Shown here: positions 12,869 through 23,204 of the stretch, in pieces
Layout of the letters: each line of letters begins with the position of its first letter
Numbering within the stretch: the stretch's first letter is position 1
Source: Trema orientale
Lineage: Eukaryota > Streptophyta > Magnoliopsida > Rosales > Cannabaceae
Direction: 5' to 3'
Assembly (NCBI GenBank): GCA_002914845.1
Contig: JXTC01000034.1
Coordinates: 693,651 to 757,650, forward strand
DNA: 64,000 nucleotides
The notes under the pieces: generated by a model
The model's input: only the letters and a program-made list of their open reading frames with translations
Told to the model about the DNA's origin: nothing
The model's database searches: none
Program-made: the position numbers and the translations under genes

Positions 12869-12902
12869 ATCAATAAGCCTTTCTTTGGGCCGACTTATTA
12901 AC
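12869..12902 (-). other. Leader stem-loop 3 of copia A
   Basis: On the element strand, stem arm GTTAATAAGTC, loop GGCCCAAAGAAA, arm GGCTTATTGAT. All 11 positions pair, counting G-U. It corresponds to stem-loop 3 of B (54617-54650) and C (63730-63763). Confidence 0.7.
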
Positions 12903-12956
12903 TTATAAATGGTACTCTTCAGTGCAGTAATCAAATATTGACAGTAAATCCTATCA

Positions 12957-12990
12957 GACAGTAAATCTTCCTTTGCCCCGATTTGCTGTC
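12957..12990 (-). other. Leader stem-loop 2 of copia A
   Basis: On the element strand, arm GACAGCAAATC, loop GGGGCAAAGGAA, arm GATTTACTGTC; 10 of 11 positions pair. The stem sequence differs from B and C but the pairing is kept. Confidence 0.7.
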
Positions 12991-13050
12991 CACATGGAAA
13001 CTTAATAACCATCACATATCTATTACCGCATGTGTGTTTATTATTCGGCC

Positions 13051-13084
13051 AAATAACTACCTTCCTTTGGGCTATTAATTATTT
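13051..13084 (-). other. Leader stem-loop 1 of copia A
   Basis: On the element strand, arm AAATAATTAAT, loop AGCCCAAAGGAA, arm GGTAGTTATTT; 10 of 11 positions pair. It is the first of three such hairpins in the leader. Confidence 0.65.
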
Positions 13085-13233
13085 GTATGAACAATAAACA
13101 CACAATTATTCAAATATTTCAAAATAAATAAATTTGCACAATAGAGGTTACTTTGGCAACATGTTGTTTCAACTCATCTATTTCAAAATATTTAAACAAA
13201 TAGTGCAAAGAAAATAATAACCAAAGTGCCTAG

Positions 13234-13793
13234 NNNNNNNNNNNNNNNNNNNNNNNNNNNNNNNNNNNNNNNNNNNNNNNNNNNNNNNNNNNNNNNNNNN
13301 NNNNNNNNNNNNNNNNNNNNNNNNNNNNNNNNNNNNNNNNNNNNNNNNNNNNNNNNNNNNNNNNNNNNNNNNNNNNNNNNNNNNNNNNNNNNNNNNNNNN
13401 NNNNNNNNNNNNNNNNNNNNNNNNNNNNNNNNNNNNNNNNNNNNNNNNNNNNNNNNNNNNNNNNNNNNNNNNNNNNNNNNNNNNNNNNNNNNNNNNNNNN
13501 NNNNNNNNNNNNNNNNNNNNNNNNNNNNNNNNNNNNNNNNNNNNNNNNNNNNNNNNNNNNNNNNNNNNNNNNNNNNNNNNNNNNNNNNNNNNNNNNNNNN
13601 NNNNNNNNNNNNNNNNNNNNNNNNNNNNNNNNNNNNNNNNNNNNNNNNNNNNNNNNNNNNNNNNNNNNNNNNNNNNNNNNNNNNNNNNNNNNNNNNNNNN
13701 NNNNNNNNNNNNNNNNNNNNNNNNNNNNNNNNNNNNNNNNNNNNNNNNNNNNNNNNNNNNNNNNNNNNNNNNNNNNNNNNNNNNNNNNNNNNN
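13234..13793. other. Assembly gap (560 N)
   Basis: An unbroken run of N. By position it should hide the outer leader, the primer-binding site and the first bases of the 5' LTR of copia A. Confidence 0.99.
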
Positions 13794-14286
13794 TATACAT
13801 AATGGATTATTAAACTAAATATAATCCCAGAATCTATCATGCCAAATTGTCAGGAAAAGATTTGTTGAGAGAAACCCGTGACTAACCTAAATCCATTGAG
13901 TTTGACAGTAAAGGATGTGATCACGTAAGCGGAAGTGATTAACTGATTAGAGTCTGAGGGTAGAAGGTCTTCTACAGCTAGAATACTCTATGTATACTCA
14001 ATGGATCTCTCTTTGTTGATGGAGGTAGAGGAGAAGAGCACACGTTCTATTTGGTTTGGGGACTAAAACCCTATAATTATGTCTTCATATACTAGTCAGA
14101 GACCCCATCAATCCTTATTGGACTAAGATTAGGTAACCACACATTATAGAGTCCATCCCAAATAGGTAACTTTCTGAGCTCTTAATTAGATCACTTAATT
14201 AGTCCCACTTAATTAGACAGTCCTAAAATATAATTATTATAAAAAACTGTGTCGCACATATTGGGTTACAAACGTGTAACCCAACA
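13794..14286 (-). repeat. 5' LTR of copia A (inner edge in gap)
   Basis: It matches 5675-6180 and ends ...AACCCAACA, followed by the target duplication CAGGT at 14287-14291. Its inner edge is masked by the gap. Confidence 0.88.
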
Positions 14287-14291
14287 CAGGT

Positions 14292-15654
14292 TGCTTAGGG
14301 TTCAGATAGGAGAAAGACATAGAGTGAGAGAGTGAGTTCAATGTCTAGATCAGATAGGGGTTGCGGGCTTTAGAAGATACATAGACAGTTTTTTTTTTTT
14401 TTTTTTCCGTGTCCATTTTTCTAATTTTCAGATTTATAATATTATTAGTATATATTTAAAAATAAAATCATTACTCCTTAATTAATTGGGTAAGTCGGCT
14501 TTCAACCTAATCCAAACCCGACTAGCATATATTCGGTGGGGTAGAATTTTCTCGGGTTAAGATTAATCCAGTTTTTTGGATTTGTGTTTGTTGGGTTAGT
14601 CGTGTTTTTCGGGTAGTTATCAGGTTTTTTCTCATCTTAATAGCAAGTAATTAGCTTGTGCTGGCTTATAAATATATGGTAACAAGGGCATTTTGGTGTT
14701 TTCACTTTTTCCTTTTCTTTCCCACTACATTTTGGTGTTTTCACTACTTAGTTGGGTCTGTTTGACCTAAACATAATAATAAAAATGAGAACCGAGAGTC
14801 TATTTTTCAAATAAGGGGAAAGAAAGACTTTACTTGCTTTCTTTTCAAAAAAACAAAAACAAAAAGTAAACTCATTGTTTAATTCTTTTATTATTTGAGT
14901 CATTTGTCATTGATACTACCTACCAAAAGTTTCTGATAAGAAAAAATAAATAGCACAACTATGTGAATCACTGCTTGGACTTTGAGTGATAAATGTATAG
15001 ATCTTTCTTTTTTTTTTTTTTTGAAATGATAAATGTATAGATCTTAGTGGGGAAAAAAAAGGAAAAAGTGATTCAATGACTGAGATATACAATCATAACA
15101 CTATTTGGTCTTTTTTTCTTTTTGGGTACTTTTGAAATTGTTGTGGAAATCCTTTAAATATTTGTTGTGGAAAGAATTTCGTTGGATGGATCATAAATGG
15201 GACAAAACGCTTATTAAGTTTTACAATGTTCATGGTCTTATAATCATCATTCAAGAACAAGTAACAAAGAAGTTTTCGAGAATCTTACCTAATAACAACT
15301 TAACATATTGACTATTCGTTTATTATTATTATTATTATTATCTCTCTCTGTATAAGTATAAATATTCTCTTTCTAGGTCCTAAGAGAGGTTTTACTATTC
15401 AAGTCAAACATTTTACCAAATTGTGATAATTTCCCAGCACCTAAAGGTGATCGTAGTTGGTCAAAATCACAAATGGCTTTGGTATATAACCCAAACTTTT
15501 TATGGTTTTTCTTTTCAATCTTTTAATTATATAATATTCTTTTATTATTTTTATTATTATATTTGGGCTTTTGGTCTATTTATATATGAGATCTCAATTT
15601 CAATGAAGCTTTCTTATAAGGAGCTCACATGTTTTCATATACTCACATATCCAT
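14292..15654. other. Intergenic AT-rich DNA
   Basis: T-runs near 14391-14406 and 15006-15022, a (TTA)n tract near 15322-15342, and no convincing gene. Open frames here (for example 15105-15311) are AT-rich with no recognisable domain. Confidence 0.5.
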
Positions 15655-15853
15655 ATATATATATATATATACACCAGTCGTTGTACTACGTTTTGTGCGA
15701 TTTAGAAAAATAATAATAGGACCAATCATAATATTGAAAAAAATAAGAGTTAAATTAGAAATATTCTAAAAATTTTAAAAAGAAAAAAGTAATAAAAGAA
15801 GTTATCATAGTTTTTAACTCTCTTTGTGGCTTAATATGTATATATAGATTATT
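15655..15853 (+). mobile_element. Helitron-like repeat, short copy
   Basis: The head CCAGTCGTTGTACTACG...TTGTGCGA and the tail GGCTTAATATGTATATATAGATTA-like sequence match the longer copy at 15927-16710. The 5' TC-type start and a head with a CGC/GCG hairpin recall plant Helitrons, but a CTRR end is not clear, so the class is uncertain. Confidence 0.4.
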
Positions 15854-15926
15854 TTCACTACTTATTAATTAATGTACCTGCTAATAAGCACAACCAAAAA
15901 TACTTCAGTTTCTTAATACACACATA

Positions 15927-16710
15927 TCTATATATAATACTAGTCGTTATACCACGCTTTGCGCGAGTTGTATTAGTATTGCATACATTAAGCCTAATGT
16001 ATAATTAAGTTCAATGTATTTCAACATTAAAAAATATATTTATCTCTATATTTATTTTGATGAGACGAATGTAGCACAATCATTTGTTCGATGAATTAAA
16101 TTTATTATAAACTATCATTAATATTAAATTAAATATAATATTATATAATACACGTATATATTACAACCAATCATAGCAAAAAAATAATAATGATAGGACC
16201 AATCATATCATGAAAAAATTAAGATTTTTCTAAAAATTTTAAAAATAGAATAATGATCAAAGATATAGTTAGGTTCAATGTATTTCAACATCAAAAAATA
16301 TATTTATCTCTTTATTTATTTTGATGAGACGAATGTAACACAACTTTTTGACGTTCGATGAACTAAATTTAATATAAGTAATCATTAATATTAAATTAAA
16401 TATAATATTTTATAAAACATTAAATTATGTTTTTATCTCTCTCTATATTTATTTTGATGAGACGAATATAGCACAATCATTTGTTCGATTCGATGAACTA
16501 AATTTATTATAAGATATCATTAATATTAAATTAGATACAATATTATATAATACATGTATATATTACAACCAATCATAGCAAAGAAAAATAATGATAAGAC
16601 CAATCATATCATGAAAAAATTAGGATTTTTCTAAAAATTTTAAAATAAAATGGTGATCAAAGAAGCTATCAGAGTTTTGAGCTTCAGGCTTAATATAGAT
16701 ATATAGATTA
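15927..16710 (+). mobile_element. Helitron-like repeat, long copy with three internal repeats
   Basis: It starts TCTATATATAATACTAGTCG with the palindromic CGCTTTGCGCG just inside, and ends with GAGCTTCAGGCTTAAT and ATATAGATTA. Inside, a block containing TTTTGATGAGACGAAT is repeated three times (starting near 16030, 16290 and 16430), each followed by CATTAATATTAAATTA. There is no coding capacity. A separate tail copy lies at 37139-37172 on the other strand. Confidence 0.45.
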
Positions 16711-18068
16711 GTGTGTTTAGTGTGTGATCTCTTTTTATTACAACACTAAACAAATAATGCTTTGCGCAACTTTAATTAAGAAATTAAATAATTAGCAAAT
16801 GTATTATAATATTAACTAATTGTCCAACATTTATTTGCATCTTTCATAGCGAGAATTAATAAAATGGTACATAAGGCTCAAGATGGCCTAGAACTCGTCA
16901 CGTGGCTAGAGCACCGCAAATAAGTCATGGGTCATTACAAACCCCATTAACTCCTAAAGACCTTAGGCCAAACATTTGGCAATTAGATTATATAAATTAG
17001 ACTGAATTATATTGAATTTAATACTGTGTTTAGTATATGATCGGATTGGATTAAATATCTTTCCATAAAAAAATTAAATTTAAAATTTTAAAAGCTTAAA
17101 TTTAAGTTGAAAATACACCCTAAAAAAATCTAAAATAAAATATATAACATTTTAAAAGATTATCTATATTGAAATGTAATATTTTTTTTTATCTTTTTAA
17201 GAAAATTATTGAAATGTAACTTATGAAAACTTTTTCTTAGAAAAATATATCCTGAATTGGAATTTGAGAACAATCTCAAAACAAAATCATCATGAAACTC
17301 GTTGTCAAAAGGTTGCTCTTAAAATCAAGATGCCAGTGTAAGATCCACATTACTTATCATCTACATTGATTAAATATTTTAAAATTTCTTACCAAAACCC
17401 GCCAGTAAATTATTGGTCTGCAACTTTCGATCTAGGGAGGTCATGATATACATGAACCTAATCCTTTTTGCCGGAAAATAACTTCATTAAAGGGAAACAG
17501 AGCCAACAAAGCAGAACAATTAACATAAAACATCTAGTTTTTATTCAATGACTTGTTAAAACCTTTTTGTTATTGTCTTTTTCTTTTTTTTGGCTGAAAT
17601 TATCGTCTTGAATCATAAAGCTCTTATCTTCTACATGCTCAAGATCTTGAAGAAGGCACACTAGGCTCCATAACTCAGAAGAATCATGACATTATTCTAC
17701 CATAAAACAACAGGAAGCTGCCTATTTCAAGTAATTACGGATCTATCCAATTTATTAGATATACTTTCAAAACATATAATCATTGTTAAAAATATACAGC
17801 AAAAGAAGAAAATGAAGGAGTCAAATGACACCATTAAACCACCGCAGATATCAATCTTCAATACCCAGAAAACCATCATATCCGAAAAAAAAAACAAAAA
17901 AGAAAAGAATAATCGGCAAGAAAAGAAAGAAACCCAAGTTGAACGGTGGGTCGAGTGGCAGCGTGAGCTCGACAATGGCGGTCGGTACCGGCTCGACGGT
18001 AATGGTCAGTGCCGGCTCAATGGCGCTAGGAAGAAGTTGCTGACACGATAGAAAAGGGTAGAAGATAG
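16711..18068. other. Intergenic DNA with low-complexity open frame
   Basis: AT-rich sequence. An open frame at 17686-18051 is Lys-rich then Gly/Ser/Arg-rich with no domain, and the opposite strand is also open there; I do not call a gene. A GC-richer patch (17940-18045) contains repeated GGCTCRAYGG words. Confidence 0.45.
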
Positions 18069-18276
18069 GGGTCTATTTTTGTCGTGGGTTGATTCAAATT
18101 TTTGGGAAAAGATAATCCCAGGACTATAATCCCACCTATTAGCTTGGGATTATTTATTCTACAGAACAAGGGACTATTTTGTGTCAAATGATTACTTATC
18201 TGGTTAAAAATTATCCCATAATGGGAGTAAGATTATTTATCTCAGACCTAGTTTTAATCACGTGTGCCAAACGGGG
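18069..18276. mobile_element. Possible MITE
   Basis: The left edge GGGGTCTATTTTTGTCGTG and the right edge, read inverted (GGCCCCGTTTGGCACACGTG), resemble each other loosely. The interior has repeated and inverted ATAATCCCA words. The GGCCCCGTTTGGCA end is typical of many plant MITEs. No clear target duplication. Confidence 0.35.
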
Positions 18277-18834
18277 CCGTAGAGATCCCTTATCAACCAA
18301 TACAGAGGAGGACCAGGGTATAGTGGTCTTACAATACAGCCCGACCTAGACCAGTTAAAGGCCAAGAATCCTGCAAAGTTTGGCATCCAAGTAATCCCAC
18401 AAAAGCAACAGTTTCAGGTGCAAATCTCGAAAGACATTTCAGGTGTTAATGGTCCCAAAGTAGTGGCTGCTCAGCTATATATAAAAGCTTCAAACACCGC
18501 TCCCACTACCTAGCTAAGGGACTATCTCCACCTTATCTGCAAAAGTACTCTTTTCAGAGATGGACACGTGGAAATCATGGACCACACTACCCGATTCCGC
18601 TTTACTTTGAGTGTAAATTTATACTCCGCCTTATGCAAATCCGTGACTTAAGTATTTGTCTTACGGGTAACAATCACCACTATGGGATTCATGTCTTGAG
18701 GCAGAAAATACTTAGAAGTGATCGAGGACACATGGACAGCTGGAAAACCACTCCAACAATTAGCTTCCAAAATGCTCGAGGCAATCCAATTATTGTTTAT
18801 TTCGACAAGCTCATCATTAAGATCTCATTCCTTA
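18277..18834. other. Intergenic, no feature identified
   Basis: It contains a TATATATAAAAG word near 18475-18487, but no gene that I recognise follows it. It may include further decayed LecRK sequence next to the relic at 18835, but I cannot align it. Confidence 0.4.
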
Positions 18835-19062
18835 TTGGAGAAAGAGTCTTGATTCCAAGATGAATCAACTGTGGTGGTGTTGAAAAAGCCCAAAAAATAC
18901 ACTAGCTGAATTGTGTTAGATTTAAAATTCGACATGACTCGACAGCAGGGAAAAAGGCAAGTCCATGGCCATATTCTAAAGACTTGAGGGGTAATAGACA
19001 AAGAGACGTGAGTTTTGTGACATATCAAACAGTCATCAAACATTGCACTTTGTTTCTAAGAG
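18835..19062 (-). pseudogene. LecRK relic: lectin-domain fragment plus kinase C-terminal scrap
   Basis: The minus strand at about 18838-19020 aligns with the LecRK lectin domain: FLGFFNTTTVDSSWNQ corresponds to FLGLFNTTTSDSSRNQ of LecRK-3, and the DNA words gtggtggtgttgaa and caagtccatggcc match LecRK-1. Just beyond, 19027-19060 (cagtcatcaaacattgcac...) resembles the DNA encoding the kinase C-lobe around MIVGLWC. The fragment lacks signal peptide, most of the lectin and nearly all of the kinase, so it is a dead copy with a large internal deletion. It lies between LecRK-1 and LecRK-2 in the same orientation and records a lost array member. Confidence 0.75.
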
Positions 19063-19337
19063 GGCTTCTTGCACAACTACAGGAGGTTAAAATGTGATAT
19101 TTTTTGAAAATTTGAGAATCTACTTGATTAATGGGTGACCGTCAGTAATCTCTTTGGTTACCATAGGCGCTGATCTTCAGTCACTAAGCGCAATTAAAAA
19201 AGGTGTTATATTTAAAAAAATAAAAAGAAATTAAATGTAATATTTTTATAATCAGTATTGAAATAATGTTATTTTTAAAAGAAGTGTTTCAAATATGATA
19301 TTTTCAAAACTTGATCAATAGTGATATCAGGTCCTAC

Positions 19338-19625
19338 GGGGCCATTGAATTAGAGAGAAATTTAGGTGGATGACCAAAATTTTAAATTTGATTAAGTAGA
19401 TGTCCACTTTTAAAATTTTATAGCTAAATGTCCAGGTAGATATATTTTTACACTTGGTAGATACACATATCTACCAATTTTAGTGACTGTTCTGAAATGT
19501 ACTAGGTATATAATTTTTTATACTTGGTATATAAAACTTTACACTTGGTATATATGCATATATACCGGACATTTTGCTATAACTTTTGACAAAGGGACAT
19601 TTACTGAAATTAGACCCAAAATTTG
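19338..19625. mobile_element. Possible MITE with degenerate inverted ends
   Basis: The left end (GGGGCCATTGAAT..., ATGACCAAAATTTT, AAATGTCC) is matched, inverted, by the right end (GGGGCTTATAG..., ATGACCAAATTTT, AAATGTCC). The interior has repeated ACACTTGGTATATA words. Coding capacity is absent. Target duplication not clear. Confidence 0.4.
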
Positions 19626-20099
19626 GTCATATTTCTATAAGCCCCTTGATTAGAACTGGCTAAGCCCTACAGTGTAAACGTTAAGGGATTTAAGCGGTAA
19701 TACCTATACATAATTAAAAGAATTCCAAATATATAGTCAGCTAAAAAAAATAAGTTTTATACGGTATCTTAGTGGTAACTTTGAAAAAATAATACGGAGC
19801 CGCATACGAAGCCAAATATGACCAGAACAAACCAAAAAAAAAAAAAAGGCTTCGCAGAAATCCTAAAGAAGAATTCCAATCTGGCTCCGGGTTTTCACAA
19901 AAACCTTGAGGATGAATCCGAAATCCAGCTCTGGTCTTATCTTCAGATCGGCATTCCAATCTAGCTCCAGTGAATAACAACCCAAATCTTGCAATTCTAG
20001 TGGATGAGAAACTGTTATCTCTTCCAACTCCGATGACTATGGCATAGCAAGGAACGAAGACTCCACTACCTAATTATATTTCTGAAATTGATTTTAGAT

Positions 20100-20430
20100 A
20101 CTTGATAGTAATAGAGAATGATATATGGGTTATAACTAGTGTATCTAGTAACTTCAAACCATAAATCTACTGGAAACCAGTTAGAACTGGTAATCTATAA
20201 CTTGTTAATAGTAATCATTTAGTACCTAATTTTGATCTAGTAACCAGTAACTAGAAACTAATTAGAACTAATAACCTGTACTCATTTGGTACCTAATTCT
20301 GATATAGTAACCAACTCTTAGATGGTAATCAGTAACTGAAAACTAGTTCTCAGCTGGTAACTAGTAATTGGAATCCAGTTCTGATCAAGTAACCAGTTCT
20401 AAGTTGGTAACAAGTTCTCAGCAAGTAATT
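20100..20430. repeat. Degenerate tandem-like repeat of GTAACCAGTTCT words
   Basis: Variants of GGTAACCAGTTCT and AACTAGTAATTGGAA recur every 20-30 bp for about 330 bp, with no fixed period. Similar words occur at 3990-4130 and 4745-4850. Cryptic repeat, origin unknown. Confidence 0.45.
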
Positions 20431-21272
20431 ATTTTTTACACTTCTTGCTAATAAATGTTATTTTTTTTTGGTTTTATAGAAAAATAGATGAGTTTATCAA
20501 TTCCAAAATATGAATATGAATTTTATTACATACTCAATATGAGAAATAATATATATTAGGAACGTCTCATTTATAGACATCTGATGTATTGATGTATGAT
20601 ATTGAAAGCTTTTTGAATATCTAAAATTTTTATTTATTTATTTCTAAAATTTTACCATATAAAATCAAATTTCCTCAAATAAAAACTTATTAATCATGAT
20701 ATAAGTAAACATACACCGAGAATAAAATAAAAGTCTAAAATATTTATCAAGGATGATATTAGATATACCAAGATTGTTATCAAAATTTTAATATCAACAC
20801 ATGTAGCATATGAGTTGGCATTATTCAATTAGTGTATACGAACTTGCCACAAATAAATTAATCATATTCACATACTAATTCATATGCCGTAATAAATTAA
20901 TCATATTCACATACTAATTCATATGCCGTATGTGTTGAATTAGCATTATTTAATTATGAATGGCAATCAAATCCACCCACTTTAGTTTCTGCGGTCTGTC
21001 AGAGCACCGTAGAAATATGTCAAACTAGCACTAAAAAAAGGGCAAAGTTTTGGGAAACTGTTAATATATTGCATAAACTTCATATGTAGATCAACCTCAT
21101 CATTCTAAATATGCATGCTAATTAAACGAAACACAAAGAGGAAAACTTAAGAAGTTGCAGTAATATAGCGAGAATTATGAATCAAATGCATACACAAAAT
21201 ACATATACTTAGTGAAAACACAACTAACATATATACAAAATCTCATCCACATATATATGAAGCTTTCCGAGT
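20431..21272. other. Intergenic; LecRK-2 downstream region
   Basis: It holds a perfect 39-bp tandem duplication (20852-20890 and 20891-20929). From about 20980 to 21100 it aligns with DNA downstream of LecRK-3 (28330-28520), including GTTAATATATTGCATAAAC, so it is part of the duplicated unit and includes the LecRK-2 3' UTR. Confidence 0.6.
20852..20929. repeat. Perfect 39-bp tandem duplication
   Basis: Two identical copies beginning AATAAATTAATCATATTCAC and ending ATATGCCGT. A recent slippage or repair event; a stray assembly duplication is also possible. Confidence 0.8.
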
Positions 21273-23204
21273 TTACCGACCAACATCAATACTCGTACTT
21301 ATAAAAGGTTCACCAGAGCTTACTGAAGGTGTAGGAATAACATGATAAACAGGAACAGGCATACTCGTTGGAAGATTAGGCCACGTGATCCCAAAGTTAA
21401 GAACTTGAATGGCTTGCTTTATAGAAGGCCTTAAACTACGATCAGGATGAGCACACCATAGCCCGACAATCATCAAGCACTCTACTTGTTTTTGGTCAAA
21501 ATCCATTCCCATTTTCTCATCCACTACTGAAAGAAGCTTTCCTTTCCCATACGCTATCCAAACCCATTCAACCAAACCTATCTCAAAATCCTTATCCAGT
21601 ACTGCTTTCCTTCCGGTTGCAATTTCTAAGGCCACTACCCCAAAGCTATAAACATCTGACTCTTTACTGGCTCTCCCTGTGCTTACATATTCCGGAGCTA
21701 AGTAACCTAATGTTCCAACCAACCCAGTTGTCTGAGGACCAAGCTCATGGTCCATTAGCCTGGCCAACCCAAAATCACCGAGCTTGACATTGAAGCTAGA
21801 ATCTAGCATCACATTGCTCGATTTAATATCTCGATGAACCACACACCGCTCCCATTCATCATGAAGATAGAGCAGAGCAGAGGCTAATCCAACGGAAATC
21901 TTGTATCTTACGGCCCAAGTAAGAGGACTTCTCTTGCCAAAAAGATGAGAATCAAGGCTTCCATTAGGCATAAACTCATAAACAAGAAGAAACTCATTTT
22001 TTTCATGGCACCATCCGATGAGTTGCACTAAATTCCGGTGCCTCAGCTGGCTAATGATCTTCACCTCTGTTATGTACTCTTTTTTCCCTTGCCTAGACGC
22101 TCTTGAGATTTTCTTCACTGCAACTAAGGCATCTAAATCGGGTAAATAGCCTCTGTATACAGCTCCGAACCCTCCTTCGCCTAGTTTCCTTCCATTCGAA
22201 AAGTTGTTGGTTGCTGAAGCAAGATCTTTGTATAAAAACCTTCTTGGTCCTGCTCCTCTTTCAAGGTCGTCGTTGTTTATCGATGCTAAAATCTCCCTCT
22301 TTTTCTCTTCCTTCTTCTTTGCTTTCCACTTCCGCAAAACTAGAAGTAAGATCACAATCAAAACCACTAAAAAACCGCCACCCGAAACTAATAAGCCCAA
22401 AACCAATCTAGACTTCTTTGAATTTTTTCCTCCATTTTCTTGTATGTCCAAACTCGAACTAAATTCCCATGAATTAATATAAATCCCCTCTCCATACGAA
22501 CCCGTGGCAGCTGAGAATCCAACCATGACCGACTGGGGCAAAACCTTGGCCAAATCAATCTGGTAAGAAAGACTCGTAATATTCTCTCTAGTACTATTTT
22601 CATAACTCCAAGAAACACTCAAATTCTTAGTCGAAGCGTTATAAGAAATAGAAACATCCGTGTTGTCTCCGCTATGCAAACTGGCATTCCAACGGGTGTA
22701 AACAGCGGATGCAATGGAAGCATTATTGATTCCCACGTGCTCAAAAGGAGGGTCCCATTCCGGGTTGGCGTAAGTGTCGAACTCAACTGTGACAATTTGA
22801 TTCCGGGTGGAATCGCTTGTTGTGGTGTTGAACAGGCCTAAGAACCCACCAGCTGAATTGGGTGGGATCTGGAATCCGACTGGAGCAAGGAAAAAGGCAA
22901 TTCCATGGCCATATACGGTGCCTTGAGTTATAATGGTGAAGGAGAAGTGAGTGGTGAAATCAGCGGCCCTTGCAGGGTTGTTGGAGTCCCAAAGAAGGAC
23001 TTTCTCAGCATAAGTGGCCCAACCAACTCGGCAAACATAGTCGCTTTTGTCGATAAGATTGACGGCTCCAACGGCAGGTACGGCATCTCCTTGGTAAACC
23101 ATGTTTGCTGCGCTAGGGTCAAACCGAGGTATTTGGAAGTTGAGTGAATGAACACAAGGAAAGAGTAATAAGAATAAGGTCATGTGGAAGAAGGTGATCA
23201 TCAT
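21273..23204 (-). CDS. L-type lectin-domain receptor-like kinase (LecRK-2)
   Basis: An intronless ORF of 643 codons from the tandem ATG-ATG at 23204/23201. Domains: signal peptide (about 1-21, ending PCVHS), legume lectin (to about 260, with VEFD, WDPPFEHVG and many N-glycosylation sequons), a membrane helix (about 270-292) followed by a basic stop-transfer stretch (RKWKAKKKEEKK), and a kinase with LGEGGFGAV, VAVKK, HRDIKSSN, DFG and APEY, so an active RD kinase is expected. It should bind a glycan or small ligand outside the cell and signal by phosphorylation inside. The frame stays open eight codons upstream to 23228 but has no ATG there, so 23204 is the start, matching AGCC-ATG in LecRK-3. 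It is a close tandem paralog of LecRK-3. Class IX-like by overall similarity; ligand unknown. Confidence 0.95.
   Translation of the reverse strand: MMITFFHMTLFLLLFPCVHSLNFQIPRFDPSAANMVYQGDAVPAVGAVNLIDKSDYVCRVGWATYAEKVLLWDSNNPARAADFTTHFSFTIITQGTVYGHGIAFFLAPVGFQIPPNSAGGFLGLFNTTTSDSTRNQIVTVEFDTYANPEWDPPFEHVGINNASIASAVYTRWNASLHSGDNTDVSISYNASTKNLSVSWSYENSTRENITSLSYQIDLAKVLPQSVMVGFSAATGSYGEGIYINSWEFSSSLDIQENGGKNSKKSRLVLGLLVSGGGFLVVLIVILLLVLRKWKAKKKEEKKREILASINNDDLERGAGPRRFLYKDLASATNNFSNGRKLGEGGFGAVYRGYLPDLDALVAVKKISRASRQGKKEYITEVKIISQLRHRNLVQLIGWCHEKNEFLLVYEFMPNGSLDSHLFGKRSPLTWAVRYKISVGLASALLYLHDEWERCVVHRDIKSSNVMLDSSFNVKLGDFGLARLMDHELGPQTTGLVGTLGYLAPEYVSTGRASKESDVYSFGVVALEIATGRKAVLDKDFEIGLVEWVWIAYGKGKLLSVVDEKMGMDFDQKQVECLMIVGLWCAHPDRSLRPSIKQAIQVLNFGITWPNLPTSMPVPVYHVIPTPSVSSGEPFISTSIDVGR

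Larger units (their letters stand above)
5675..14286 (-). mobile_element. Degraded Ty1/copia LTR retrotransposon (element A), with nested insertions
   Basis: Two LTRs of about 0.5 kb in direct orientation, flanked by CAGGT, bound an 8.6-kb unit that includes a 560-base assembly gap. The polypurine tract sits beside the left LTR, so the element reads on the minus strand. Relics of RNase H, reverse transcriptase, integrase and gag with a knuckle-like remnant are seen in copia order, heavily broken, with dozens of breaks. The LTRs differ at about 8% of aligned sites by eye, roughly 3-6 million years at usual plant rates. A solo LTR (6343-7981) and a MITE (8743-9419) inserted later. The primer-binding site probably lies within or beside the gap. 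Confidence 0.88.

Noticed and set aside
13178-13840. Long open frames across the N run
   Set aside because: They consist of N; this is an assembly gap.
17686-18051. Open frame of 121 codons
   Set aside because: Low-complexity Lys/Gln then Gly/Ser composition, with overlapping open frames on both strands and no domain.
21273-23204. Frames on the plus strand opposite LecRK-1, -2, -3 and -4
   Set aside because: They recur at the same place in each paralog as shadows of the coding strand; no independent evidence.
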